Shown: piece after piece, positions 10,616 through 21,575 of the stretch
Layout of the letters: the number at the start of each line of letters is the position of its first letter
Position numbering within the stretch: the first letter of the stretch is position 1
From: Metaphire vulgaris
Taxonomy: Eukaryota; Annelida; Clitellata; Crassiclitellata; Megascolecidae
DNA: 64,000 nucleotides
NCBI GenBank assembly: GCA_018105865.1
Contig: CM030865.1
Coordinates: forward strand, 7,559,198 to 7,623,197
Reading direction: 5' to 3'
Notes under the pieces: generated by a model
What the model was told of the DNA's origin: nothing
The model's database searches: none
The model's input: the letters and a program-made list of their open reading frames with translations, nothing else
Translations under genes and position numbers: made by a program

Positions 10616-11270
10616 CTTAAATTTATATAAAAACAACCAATTACTCTAGTCAATATCTGCCAGTTGTAATTTTAAAATAAAATTAAACTTTGTGGCTGAA
10701 ATATATATACACTGTGCTCCTATTGAAGTGGCACCATTTCAGAAATCAATATAACTTCAACAAATGTTATCAAATTTTAAAAAAATGTTTAAGAAATTTT
10801 TATCCACATTAAATATATCATCTATTCTACAAAAAATTTGGAAATTTCAACAACCGCTTATGAGATATTAATTTGAAAAATTTGAACAGAGAAACGCAAG
10901 TTTCCACAATGGGAAAATCACCAATGGAATTGCGTCATTACATCGTTTACAGTTTGTGCTCGGATTGACCACCACTTGCATGAATGCTAGCACATAGAGT
11001 ATTGAATATTAATAACAATTTTGAGACAAACCAAGAATGACAGTAAAAGAAAATTTTTAGTAGAATTTCCTGAAAGGCAATGGTCACTTCGATCGGTTAT
11101 GGCATATTAATGAACCATATGGGACCTGATGTGGGATATATGGCATACATAACGAAACAAGCCTTGCAGACAAGAGGCACGGCGGTGGTAGACAATGGAC
11201 AACCTGCACAAACGAAAACATTCAAATTGTTGCACAGCTTGTTCTTAGCCAAGAGAATGGACCTGGAACT
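10616..11270. other. Intron, no gene recognised
   Basis: AT-rich sequence. From about 10705 ('cactgtgctcctattgaagtggcacc') to 11060 it has the look of a DNA-transposon end, but no partner was found. A small plus-strand frame (11080-11322) has no recognisable family. Confidence 0.4.
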
Positions 11271-11272
11271 CA

Positions 11273-11860
11273 TTGAAGTGTGTGCCAGATTGCAAGAAAT
11301 GGGTATCGAGCACACCACCTAGCTTCTCCCTCATAAGCTTTCCCCATTTAAAGTCTACCAATTGCTCTTTTAGTCTAGGCAGAGGCACTGCTTTCCTCAT
11401 TTGCAACCATATAGAAATAACTAGCTCTTCATCAATGAATTTCTTGTCATTTGAATGCTCATCAGTCACTCTCAAACGACGTACTTCTCGCAAAACTAAC
11501 CATTTTCAACATTTACCGTCCTCCTCCAGCATCATCAAAATACTCTGCCTCATTCATGAAATCTTTTGATGAATTTACTCCCTTCTGGGCTCTGCAGCAA
11601 CTCCAAATGAATTCTTAATTACAGGTAATTTCAACATGCATGTTGATATGAACAATGATCCTAACATTATCCAATTCACACAACTGCTCACACAGACAAA
11701 TCTCACACAGACAAATCTCACACAACACATATATCTTACACCTCACATTTTCGGACATACTTTAGACCTACTTATCACACCATCTTCTTCATCATTACCT
11801 CCACTTTCAGAAACTACCATAGCACCATTGCCCGCGGGCTATACAATTTCTTTTTTACAA
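11273..11860 (+). pseudogene. CR1/L2-like endonuclease fragment
   Basis: With frame changes, the plus strand gives GRGTAFLI, SFECSSVTLK, then IFNIYRPPPASS (the 'YRPP' endonuclease block), ITGNFNMHVD (the GDFN block with D changed to N) and HTLDLLIT. This is the order of motifs in APE endonucleases of the CR1/L2 group. A perfect 15-bp tandem (cacacagacaaatct twice, about 11689-11718) sits in it. The copy is clearly dead. Confidence 0.7.
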
Positions 11861-12259
11861 ACAAATGCCAGGTGCCGGCAATGCAGAGGTGTGAACAATC
11901 TGATTCGAATTGTACAGAAATTGTGTCAACAGCTCGCTCCACCACAACTCCTCATACCCTTCTCACCCATCTCCTTTACCCTACTCCTTCCCAAATTACC
12001 CCTTCCTGAGGTGATTAACGAGCAAATGTACTAAAGAAGGCATTGTTGTATCCCCTGATGCAGCAGTTTCATGCATGGCTGATTCTCTTTAGCTGAAGAA
12101 AGCCTCAACACAGACCCAAGCGAAGGCAGATGGGTAGCAACAGGTGGTCCGTTCACCTGTCACGAAACTAACCTGATTTGTTTATCTAAGACTTCTTTTA
12201 TGCGCAGTTTCCACCTAAAGGACAAGACACACAGATTTGGGCCATTGTACTAAGAGAAA
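11820..12259 (+). repeat. Dispersed repeat X, copy 1 (left part)
   Basis: This sequence is closely similar to 50950-51280, with shared stretches such as gcaatgcagaggtgt, cagaaattgtgtca and actaaagaaggca. Copy 1 is cut by the LINE at 12260-13857 and resumes at 13869. Its origin is unclear. Both copies lie between fragments of CR1/L2-like LINEs, so it may be a degenerate internal part of such an element. Confidence 0.7.
12249..12259. repeat. Target-site duplication, left copy
   Basis: The 11-bp word actaagagaaa is repeated exactly at 13858-13868 and flanks the twin-primed LINE. Confidence 0.85.
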
Positions 12260-13857
12260 CAATCCTTCTTACTTTGAGTTTGAAATTGGCTAACAGCAAC
12301 TGGTGATCTGACCTGATATCTGCGCTTGGGAAGGCTCTGCAATTCCTCAAGTTGCCTCTTCCCCTTCTGTTGACCAGTATGTAGCCTATTTGATTGCAGG
12401 TTCGACCATCTGGCGACTGCCATTTCCGGTAGCGGTTGTCTCTCTTTTGTTTGTATATTGTGTTGGCTGCATGTAATCCATTGATGGTGCAGAAGTATAA
12501 CATTCGTTCCCCTCTGCTGTTCCTTGCCCCATATCCGTGCTTGCCTAGTACTCTGTCTGTGTCGTCGTCCTGGGAGCCCATCTTGGCATCGAAGTCTCCC
12601 ATCACCACAATCATGTCACTGCCCGGTGTTTGGTTTAGCGAGTTTTAGAGATTTGCATAGAACTCGTCTACTGCTTCCTCGGATGCATCTGTCGTGGGAG
12701 CGTAAACTTGGTGCACTGTGAGGTGACCAGTGGCTATTCTGATTTGGGATGTAATTAGTCTGTCATTTATTGGGGCATATTCGATGAGGGCTTTCTGGGC
12801 AATGTGCCCGAGGATTATTCCAACTCCCAAGCGATGCGTTCCTTCTGTATTCCTGCTGCTTAGGATTCTATATCCCATGCATATTCTGTTGTCCGCTTCC
12901 AGCCAGTGTGTCTCTGATACTCCAATTATTTCCCACTGAAATTTTTCTAGCTCGTGTAACAATAAGACCAAGGCTCCTGGTGCATGCGCTGGAAGATGTA
13001 GACATTGGAGTAGTAATCAGCGGATTCACAATAAACAACCTACGCTTTGCAGACGACACAACCGGAATCGCAGATACACAACAAGACCTACAGCTCATAA
13101 TAGACAGAATAGACAAAGAAAGTAAAAGAATGGGAATGAACATAAATGCAGAAAAGACAGAAACACAGCTCATATCCAAAAGGAAAGACAGGATAGAGGT
13201 CAAGTTAAACGGAGAGGTAATAAAGCAAAGTGAACAGTTTGTATATCTTGGAAGAGTCATAAGCTCTGATGGGTCATCCAAAGCAGACGTTAAAGGAAGA
13301 ATCCGACTAGCTAGCGAGCGATGTAATGAGAAGACTACAGACCATATGGAAGAACAAAATGATCAAAATACCCACAAAGATTCATGTATATAAGTCTCTG
13401 GTGTTGAGTGTACTACTCTACAACTCAGAAACATGGACGCTCACAGCTGAGTTAGAGCGGAAACTAAAGGTATTTGAAATGGACTGCCTTAGAAAAATAG
13501 GCGGCATATCCAAGATAGAACATCAAAGAAACGAAGATATTAGAAAAAGACTAGGAGCAGAAAGATCAGTAATCAACACAATCCAAGAAAGAAGACTGAG
13601 ATTCTTCGGGCATGTCAACAGAATGAATAACAACAGACTACCCTATAAAGGCCTGTTTGGAAGAGTAACAGGAGTAAGATCAAGAGGGCGACAGAGGAAA
13701 AGATGGTTCGACAACATAAGAGAAGACTGCCTGAAATTGGACTAGATGTAACGGCGGCCATGAGACTTTCACAAAACCGCGCTAGATGGAGATCCATACT
13801 GAGGCTGTAAAGGCGTGCAGAAGCATCGCCATGGCATTGATGATGATGACGATGATG
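12260..13857 (+). mobile_element. Twin-primed RTE-like LINE with inverted 5' part
   Basis: The left half (12260 to about 12965) encodes an APE endonuclease on the minus strand: IIGVSETHWLEADN, IATGHLTVHQVYAPTTD, VVMGDFDAKMGS and SADIRSDHQLLLANF. The right half (about 12966-13860) encodes the RT C-terminus on the plus strand: NNLRFADDTT, FVYLGRVISSDG, LYNSETWTLT, RRLRFFGHVNRM and RGRQRKRWFDNI. A (gat/gac)n tail follows. The halves meet directly, and an exact 11-bp duplication flanks the whole. This is the structure expected from twin priming. The RT fingers and palm before the FADD box are missing at the inversion junction. Confidence 0.85.
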
Positions 13858-13868
13858 ACTAAGAGAAA
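13858..13868. repeat. Target-site duplication, right copy
   Basis: Exact copy of the 11-bp word at 12249-12259. It is followed by the continuation of dispersed repeat X (gccacaaaggtatct...), which matches 51262 onward. Confidence 0.85.
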
Positions 13869-13990
13869 GCCACAAAGGTATCTGTTTATCTACTGCCTGC
13901 TGCATCAAATTACATTGATTGCTGCAGCTGTCAGGAATGCTTGCAGCTGTCCACAGTCTTGTACCAGCATGACTCGGCGACATAGCATGA
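13869..13990 (+). repeat. Dispersed repeat X, copy 1 (right part)
   Basis: It continues the homology to 51262-51345 (aggtatc...ctgctgc...gattgctgcagctgtca) after the LINE insertion. Confidence 0.65.
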
Positions 13991-14119
13991 GTTGCTGAGT
14001 GGAAAAGCTGTGTGAGGAGCAAAATTCGAGGTCATTGGCACTAGCATTTCTACTGCATACCTTTGCTTAGTCAATGCTATGGGAAAAGACTAGTTCTCTT
14101 TCTTCCACTTAGAATTATG

Positions 14120-14470
14120 CCTCCCGGGGCAGGATGGCAGTTGATCTATTTAGTCTGAAAGACAGTGCTGCAATGCTCTCGAGTGTGTATCTAGTCTAGA
14201 GTTCTACCAGCCATGTAGATGGTATGGCGGTCGGTCCAAGATGGCGGCCCAGACACTCGATGGCAAATGACCAAAAATGTCCAAATTTACATGGAAAAGT
14301 GCAGAGGACCACCCAAAACGAAAAGAATTCTGCATTGTCCGCACATTTAGCACTAGAACCGAGCACGAGATGCCAGAAACTGCCAAGAACAATGATTTTC
14401 TGAGGCATGTACATACACGTGCAAGGCAGTCATAAGGCGCCAAAATATAACACTCATCAATCTGTCGACA
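14120..14470 (-). repeat. Dispersed repeat R1, copy 1
   Basis: The reverse complement of this stretch aligns over about 270 bp with 27930-28230. Shared words include gagttctaccagccatgt, caagatggcgg, aaaaatgtccaaat and acatacacgtgcaag. No coding family is recognised; the two overlapping small frames here are not conserved in the other copy. Probably a nonautonomous element. Confidence 0.6.
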
Positions 14471-14479
14471 ATAAACATC

Positions 14480-14700
14480 ACTCAAAAGAAACTGTCCTGG
14501 CCTACATTCACGACAGACTTCTAACTTTTATTGGTCTCCAACAAGTTATTGGCCTTTGCCTCCAAAACTTTTTCATTGCAGTTGATACCATAGACCACAA
14601 AATTTTGCTCGAACAACTATCCCTCTGGTTTGGAATATCTGATAAAGCTTACTAGTTTAAATCATATCTCAAATCACGTTCTTTTCAAAGGGTCTTGTCT
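14480..14700 (+). pseudogene. CR1/L2-like reverse transcriptase fragment
   Basis: The plus strand encodes FIAVDTIDHKILLEQLSLWF and FKSYLKSRSFQ, matching the 'LDLSAAFDTIDHxILLxRL...WFxSYLxxRxQ' block of CR1/L2 reverse transcriptases. There is a stop in the middle, and no other domain lies next to it. Confidence 0.75.
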
Positions 14701-14726
14701 TAACCAACTTTCTTTATTCTATAGCA

Positions 14727-15230
14727 GAGTTGTCCAACTCGGCGGACTGCGGGCCACAATCCGGCCCGCAGACGACTTCAATCTGGACCGCTGAGGCCTT
14801 CCAAAATTTTAATAAATCAATCCATCTTTTCATTGCTTCAGAATTTTTAGTGTACAAATTAGTAATCTCATACAAAAGTAACTGGTGCTAAGATAGGCTG
14901 CTCTATAATATTCCTGAACACTCGTGTGTGTTAATGTCCCATTTGAAACTGATTATACTGGTGTTCCAGATTCATTGCAAATGAAGCTCATTGGCTTTCA
15001 CAACAATAGTGACTTGAAAGCTGCATTTATTCATAATGGCTTGCTAACTTATGCTGCATCGACAGAAGGCACCGATATAGAGCATTTGTATCGACAAAAA
15101 CAATGTCAGGCTTAACATTAAACAATTCTATGCAAGCCTGTAAGATTAAGTATTTGACTAGCTGCCTAATATTGTACGAGTATGACTGCAACAGTGTAAC
15201 AGTTTAAATACAACCAGTCAATTAAACTTT
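14727..15230 (+). mobile_element. Decayed hAT (Charlie/GTF2IRD2-type) transposon remnant
   Basis: The left end 'cagagttgtccaac' with 'gcgggccacaatccggcccgc' is typical of hAT ends found near 'cagaggTxxxCAACC ... GGCCCGC'. Inside, 14924-15115 encodes VPDSLQMKLIGFHNNSDLKA, which corresponds to the 'P.DLQMELIDLQCDSxLKxKF' block of GTF2IRD2/ZBED-like hAT transposases. No right end or duplication was found. Confidence 0.6.
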
Positions 15231-16263
15231 AACCTCTCAAGTGGGCGCAACGTCGCTCCGACGTCGGCCACCGCCGTTCACTATTTGGGCGCAACGTCGC
15301 TGAGACGTCGTGTAGTTTCCTAGCGTTTCGTTATTTGGGCACAACGGCTGAGACACGTCCAATGCTATATATCTCTTTAGTATCTATCCATTCGATAGAT
15401 GGTAGCTCGATTTTAGCTAGTGTTGCCACCCTAAGCAAGGAAAATAGGCCTTATTCGACCGAGAGTCGGATTATTGGCTTTGAAAAGACATTTATAGGGT
15501 TTGAAAAATTATAACTACGCCAAATTGGGTCTGATCTTCAAAATTTTTGAACTATTCTGTTCCTATTACACCATTCTAGAACTTTGTCGCTCACACTAGG
15601 GGGGTCACCGCTGAAAATTTTTTGCTATTGAGCTTTGAAAAATTTTTTTGGGAGGGGTCCGATTTTAGGCTGTAGAGTGGACCCTACCCCCAAATTTTTT
15701 GGGGGCATGGAAAGAACAATAAAAATGCTAAACAATGGTGCAAACCTCATCTTTTTAGCTTCTATATAGCCTGAAATATACTGAGATGTTCGCTTTTTCA
15801 GATTGAATAATTTTCGCAAAATGTTCATTTCTCTGAGCAATGAGTTCTGGGGTTTGAAAAGTGATAACTACCCCAAATTGGGTCCGATCTTCAAAATTTT
15901 TGAACTATTCTGTTCCAAATATACCCGCCTACAACTTTGCCGCTCACATTAGGGGGGTCACCGCTGAAAACGTTTTGCTATTGAGCTTTGAACAAAATTT
16001 TAAAAAAACTTTGGGGAGGGAGCCCTATTTTAGGCTGTAGGGTAGACCCCACCCCAAAATTTTATTTTTGGCACGGATCGTTAGAAAGAACAATAAAAAT
16101 GCTAAACAACGGTGCAAACCTCATTTTTCTAGCTTCTATATGGCCTGATATATAGTCAATTTAAAACTTATATGTCCACATTTTCATATGGACGCCTTTA
16201 CCCAAAATTAATTACCCAGATTGAGAAGGGTTTGTAAAATTTTATTCCCCTGTTAAAGGGTTA
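15229..16263 (+). mobile_element. TTAA-flanked dimeric element, copy A1
   Basis: The element is bounded by TTAA (15229-15232) and TTAA (16260-16263), with termini CCTCTC... and ...AAAGGG. The left end has three repeats of about 52 bp around a palindromic core (gggcgcaacgtcgct..gacgtcg). The hairpin atctatc-cattc-gatagat (about 15392-15410) follows, then two tandem units of about 353 bp starting near 15490 and 15845. A shared right end (acgccttta...aattaattaccca..aaagggttaa) closes it. No coding capacity. The TTAA site and CC/GG termini suggest a nonautonomous piggyBac relative (inference). Confidence 0.75.
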
Positions 16264-17574
16264 AGAATGTGAATTGAAAATTGTTATTCTTGTGATGTAA
16301 TGTAATACATTATAATACATTATGATTTCTTCTAGAGTGGCCCCTATTCTGTTCCAATTACACCCCTACAACTTTCTCGCTCACAGTTGGGGGGTCACCA
16401 CTGAAAATTTTTTTTTATTGAGCTTTGAAAATTTTTTGTCGGAGATGGTCCGATTTTGGGGTGTAGAGTGGACCCTACCCCCCATTTTTTTTGCACGGAT
16501 GGTTCGAAAGACCAATCAAAATGCTCAACAATGGTGCAAACCGCATCTTTCTAGCTTCTATATAGCCTGAAATATACTGAGTTGTTCGGTTTTTCACATT
16601 GAAAATCCGTTCGCGTAATTGTCATTTCAGCGAGCAATTGGCAGTTGGGTATGAAAATTCATAACTACCCCAAATTGGCTCCGATCTTCAAAATTTTTGC
16701 ACTATTCTGTTCCAATTACACTCCCCTAAAACTCTATCGCTCACATTTGGGGGGTTACCGCTGAAGACGTTTTGCTATTGACCTTTGATCAAAATTTGAA
16801 CAAAATGTTGGGGAGGGGTCCGATTTTTACCCCCAACTTTTTTCTTTTGGCACGGGTGGATATAAAGAGCAATAAAAATGCTCAACAACGGTGCAAACCG
16901 CATCTTTCTAGCTCCTATATAGCCTGAAATATAGTAAGTTTATAACGTATATGTTTTTTGGGGGTTTTCGGTAGGTGGCGCTGCGTGCGGCTGTTAAGAA
17001 ATTTCGCTCGTGCGCTTTAGTGTCGATTTTGTCGGACTGTTTGCTCGTTATGTCTCTTGTGATGCACTAAAATACGTATCGTTGACACGTCCATCCGTAA
17101 ATAGTGCCAGTTTAATCAACATCCGAGCGATTTCGGTGAAATTGAGCAGAATTGGAGCTATCGTAACATCAACACCGTTAACTTTTTGAAAGTCACCGTT
17201 GTTCAAGATGGCCGTCGCCCGATTGCGTTTGTATCGATGCGTTTTGGTTTTCAAGTAGGCCTATCTGATCTGCGCTGAAATTGACATCTGCGTTTTACTG
17301 TACGATGCGAAACTTACTGAAACTCACCCGGGTAGGACGGGCTCGTCAGCCTTGGTAGGCAATCGTCCTATGAGAGAAATACTCAAAACAAATCGATCAG
17401 GACTGAGGGCAGCAGCCCAGTCATGTAAGTACTGGCGGAGAGACAGCTTGATACTGCGTGTCTAACGGCAGCACTTGCTCAGCTACAGGACCAGGATCCT
17501 GTCGCTACTGCGCTTCCCATCGCCCCGGCCCCAAGGCGATGAAGTACATAGGGGCAACCAATCTAGATTAAAAC

Positions 17575-18639
17575 ATGACAGACACACCTTTCAGCACCAG
17601 GGTTAAAGCCCCTGCAAACACAGACGCCTGCAACCGACCAGCGTCTCACGGCGCGAACTTGAAGGGGCGGGCCTCAAGCCTATCTCAGGACGGCTCGTCT
17701 CGGATCATGGAAGGACAGCGGACGTTAAAAGCCGTTTCACGATCGGCAACACGTTTTGCCACCTGGAATGCCCTCACCTTGAACGGGCGAGGCTACCAAG
17801 TGGCACTTGTCAAGCAACTGGCGAAATACAGGATCGCCATTGCTGGAATCACTGAGGCACGACTACCTGGTAATGGTCAACGAATGGTCGATGATGCAAT
17901 CATACTCCATTCAGGAGGCACCGACCACACCAGAGGAGTCGCACTGGTTCTCTGTCAACCTCTCAAAAACTCATTGGTTACATGGCACCCAATATCCCCC
18001 CGGCTTCTGTACGCCAGACTTCTCCACCGTTACGGACATCTATCATTGGTTACCGCCTATGCCCCAACAGAGGACAGTGACGCTCTGGAAAAGGACAACT
18101 TCTACGACCAACTGGCAGCCACCATCCAGTCCATACCAAAGCATGACGAGTTCCTGGTCCTTGGTGACATGAATGCCAACCCTGGACCGCGGATCCCTGG
18201 CTTTGAGGATGTCATTGGCCCATTTGGCACAGGAACCACAAACGACAACTCACATCGTCTGCTCTCACTATGCTCGTCTACGGGTCTGATGGCAACGGGG
18301 TCATGGTTTCAAAGGCGCGATATCCACCGATTCACCTGGATAAGCAATGATGGACATACAAGAAAGGAACTCGATCATATCCTGGCCTGTCCTCTCAGTA
18401 TTGTCAGATCGTATCGAGTCTACCGAGAAGCCGAAGCACCCGCAAATACTGACCACCACCTACTTATCGCTGAAATCGCAATTGCATTTCGTCATGCGCA
18501 CAAGCAAAAGCGCTGCCCACAGCTTAATGTTCAATGCCTTAAAGATGATCCTGACAGGGCACTTCAAAACAATATCACCCTGAATAACAAATTCGAGGCC
18601 CTCGGAAACCTCCCAGACGGCGTGGAAGCTGCTCAGTGA
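17575..18639 (+). pseudogene. RTE LINE: APE endonuclease domain
   Basis: A 354-residue open frame with all endonuclease landmarks: RFATWNALTLNGRGYQ (WN), IAIAGITEARLPGN (catalytic Glu), LSLVTAYAPTEDS, EFLVLGDMNANPGP (GDxN), FTWISNDG, KELDHILA and NTDHHLL (in place of SDH). It nicks target DNA to prime reverse transcription. It stops after DGVEAAQ, where a one-base shift restores the RT frame (SEVRTAIQKL). Confidence 0.88.
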
Positions 18640-20164
18640 AGTACGCACGGCCATTCAGAAACTACGTCACGGTCGCGCAGCTGGTCCAGATGGAATACCA
18701 CCAGAGCTACTCAAGTGTGCAATTGACCCAGTTAGCATTGCTCTCCACGAACTCATCTCAAGGTGTGGACGACTGGACATGTACCAGTTCAATGGAAGGA
18801 GGGAATTGTTCTAGCACTGTACAAAGGCCGAGGACCAAAGACCGAATGTTCGAGTCACAGGCCAATCACCCTCCTGCCCGTTCCTGGGAAGGTGTTTGCC
18901 CATGTGCTCCTTGCGAGACTCAATCCACTTCTGACAGCGAAACGTCGCCCACAGCAGTCCGGATTCACGGCGGGCCGATCCACGATGGACGCGATTTCGC
19001 GACTCAGACTCCTGTCCGAAATCCACCGGGAATTTAACAGACCGTTGCAGGTGGCTTACGCGATCTGAAATCAGCCTTCGACTCTGTAGACCGTCAGGCA
19101 CTTTGGATGGCACTCAGAGGTATTGGTGTTCCGACGTTCTTATTGAGCTTAATTAAAGACCTACACGAGGGCACGACTGCAAGAGTGCGCATCAATGGCA
19201 TGCTATCTGAGACATTCTTCACTGCCTCAGGAGTCCGTCAGGGCTGTGTCCTGGCTCCAGCACTCTTTTGTAGGGCTATGGACTGGATCCTGGAGCATGC
19301 TATTGACCAGACCGGGATCACCCTACCGAACATAGCTTCTCCGACCTAGACTACGCTGACGACGTTGCTCTTCTGGAAACGTCCGTTAAGAACCTAGAAA
19401 CATCACTCAATCAGATTGAGTCGACAGCCTCCAAACTAGGGCTACATGTGTCCTGGACAAAAACCAAGCTGCAGAATCTAGGTTCTGGAGGAGACGCAGG
19501 AGACATATACGTTAATGGACACCAGGTGGAAAATGTGTCAGAATTCACTTACCTGGGTAGTGTCCAGAGTTCTGATGGCAGGTGTCAGCGGGACATTACT
19601 CGCAGAATCGGCATAGCTGCATCTGCCATGAGATCTCTTCAAAATTTATGGCGCCAAAGACAGATACAGCTCGGTACTAAGATCCGAATTTATCAGTCCT
19701 GCGTCCTGCCAATTCTCCTATATGGTTCTGAGACTTGGACTCTGCTTACACGAGACTCTGAAAGACTACAGGCATTCCATATGCGCTGCCAGAGACAGAT
19801 TCTCTGCATTCGCTGGTTCGACTTCGTGACCAACGAAGCAGTCTCCAAACAGACTGCCCTCCTGCCAGTGACAGAAATTATCACGCGACGCCGTCTGTCG
19901 CTCTTCGGTCACGTGGCTCGCCAGGACAAGAACATTCCGGCCCATCGCGCTCTTGCCTGCGCCATTGCTCGACGCACCGAGACGCGTCCTCCTCCGAGCT
20001 GGAGAAGACCTCCTGGCAGACCACGCCGTACATGGCCCCAGCAGATCGGCGATGGTCTTCCTTCCACAATTTTTCATGAATGGCACTCAGCCATCGGTCG
20101 CGGTCACAACTCGCGCAACACGAGATTGGCACAACGGACCTCTGTCGTCCATGTGAACAAATGA
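18632..20164 (+). pseudogene. RTE LINE: reverse transcriptase, frameshifted
   Basis: Segments in three frames together give AIQKLRHGRAAGPDGIPPEL, WKEGIVLALYKGRGP, HRPITLLPVPGKVFAHVLL, QSGFTAGRSTMDAI, SAFDSVDRQALW (motif A), TASGVRQGCVLAPALF (motif B) and DYADDV (motif C). The C-terminus follows with FTYLGSVQSSDG, LYGSETWTLL, LFGHVARQD and GRPRRTW. The order is complete, but no single frame spans it. Confidence 0.88.
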
Positions 20165-20275
20165 ATGAATGAATGAATGTATATGTTCACGTTTTCATAC
20201 GAACGCCTTTTCCAAAAATTAATTCCCCCGTTGGGGGATGACTTAAAAAATTTAATTCCCCCTTTAAAAGGTTAA

Positions 20276-20813
20276 TGCTCTTGATAGACTGATTGAAATA
20301 GTTGTATGTAAAATTTTTAAAACATGTGAGGCAGGTAATATGGACTTTATTAGAGCTTTGATGGGTTTGGAAAGTATGCATGTTGTTGTAAAAAAGCGAC
20401 AAGCATCATTCGTTAATAAATATGAGAAGAAGTCACTGTACTTTGCTGAGTGCATTACTAGAACTTGTCTGAGGGCAGAAGCTGTACTGTGTAAAGTTTG
20501 AGCTTAGTTTATTAGTTTATTATTAGTTTATAGTATTGAGTTTTGTTCAGTTGATTTGTGTTATCATTGGTTGTGTTCTAATTTTTTTGATGCTGTGCTT
20601 GTCACGAATGAAGATTATTATAAAAATCCAAATATCGGTAGACTCTAAACCAAGCACAAAGATGCTGAAGCAACACCTAAAAAATAAGTTTTACACAGCA
20701 CCATATGAACCTGATATGATCCATCGGAAGTGGTACTTTGACAAAATCAAACAGCTCACTGAATGAGCAACTTAGACAGTAACTTAAAAGGTTTAATGGT
20801 GACTGAAATTTAC
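20276..20813. other. Intron, no gene recognised
   Basis: AT-rich. A small plus-strand frame (20536-20766) and minus-strand frames carry no family motif I recognise. Confidence 0.45.
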
Positions 20814-20934
20814 CTTCATCAAACTGTTCATTCAGTATGAATATTTCACCCCTATTGCAAAGTGCATCAATATCATCTGGATGCTTGCTAAGTACTTCGT
20901 TGCAGTGTTCAAGTGCTTCTCTGATGTTCTTTGC
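20814..20934 (-). CDS. DNAJC3: DNAJC3 exon: TPR
   Basis: Forty codons plus one base: AKNIREALEHCNEVLSKHPD, DIDALCNRGEIFI, LNEQFDE. This is a canonical TPR pair, with the A-x3-L helix A and the ALCNRGE helix. It aligns without gaps to the DNAJC3 'EAIRVCSEVLQMEPDNVNALKDRAEAYL' region. The acceptor AG is at 20936-20935 (phase 0). The donor GT at 20813-20812 leaves G, completed as Ala by the next exon. It has no initiating Met and is only found by homology and splice sites. Confidence 0.93.
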
Positions 20935-21500
20935 CTAAAATAGTGACATAATTTTTTTTCTAAAACAAAGAAAAAGTTTTAATTAAGCTCACAATGCATT
21001 TCTCTCCAAAGCCAACCTGTGATCTCTATGTGGTGTGATCTCTACGTGGTGGGGGAAAAACACCCCAGTAGGGAATTGCTGGTCCTGGCTATTCTATCAG
21101 TGAATGAAGGCTTCAGCTGAATTATCACCAAGGGCACTATAAGAGATGGGCATTGGGCAGGCCTGACGAGAACCCTGAGAGGGTGGCTAACACAGGTGGT
21201 CCCTCACTGGGCAGCAGCAGTGAATGTAGTGAATTTGGCAGATTATTGGCTGGATTCAAGAAAACGGCAAATCTACATGGAAGACGGAGCAAAGTACCAT
21301 GCTATTCCCGGGCAAATTAGACACTCAATGTTGAATCGGCCAGGGGTCCACACCACGTATGAATAGCGAGCAGCTGGTGGAATTTTACTAGCTTTGGAAC
21401 GCTGAATATGAACCATCGTCAACTTGAATATGTAGAAGATAACAAATGTCAACGGGCCCTCCAGCGACTGGCTGGGGCCCGCATCTGGCAGATAGGGCTC
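20935..21500. other. Intron, no gene recognised
   Basis: No motif is assignable. 21230-21330 has weak similarity to dispersed repeat R1 (14120-14470). Confidence 0.35.
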
Positions 21501-21514
21501 TTCAGGTCATCCAA

Positions 21515-21575
21515 CCGACCGACCGACCGACCGACCGACCGACCGACCGACCGACCGACCAACCAACCAACCAAC
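21515..21575. repeat. (GACC)n / (AACC)n microsatellite
   Basis: About 11 units of ccga followed by four of ccaa. The hAT element that follows inserted into the CCAA part. Confidence 0.95.

Larger units (their letters stand above)
16954..20178 (+). mobile_element. Near-complete RTE-like LINE, 3.2 kb, with target duplication
   Basis: The element has a 5' region of about 620 bp, an endonuclease-RT coding region (17575 to about 20164) and a (atga)n 3' tail. The 7-bp word gtatatg lies on both sides (16947-16953 and 20179-20185). Length and domain order fit the RTE clade. The coding region is broken by at least four frameshifts (near 18625, 18760, 19070 and 19350). Part of the endonuclease-to-RT linker appears to be missing near 18625. 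It is the best-preserved LINE with both ends in this window. Confidence 0.88.
16322..20275 (+). mobile_element. TTAA-family element, copy A2, carrying an RTE insertion
   Basis: It starts inside the first tandem unit (left end missing), holds most of two units (about 16345-16600 and 16600-16950), and ends with the family right end and TTAA at 20272-20275. The right end is separated from the body by the RTE retrotransposon at 16954-20178. The uninterrupted form of the junction (cgtatatgttcac) is seen in the minus-strand copy near 35905, which confirms the insertion. Confidence 0.75.

Noticed and set aside
12868..13281. Minus-strand 137-codon frame
   Set aside because: It is the shadow of the plus-strand RT segment of the twin-primed LINE.
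15229..16263. LTR retrotransposon in the dimeric TTAA elements (two units as LTRs)
   Set aside because: Units are adjacent with no internal region, no TG..CA ends, no primer-binding site and no gag-pol.
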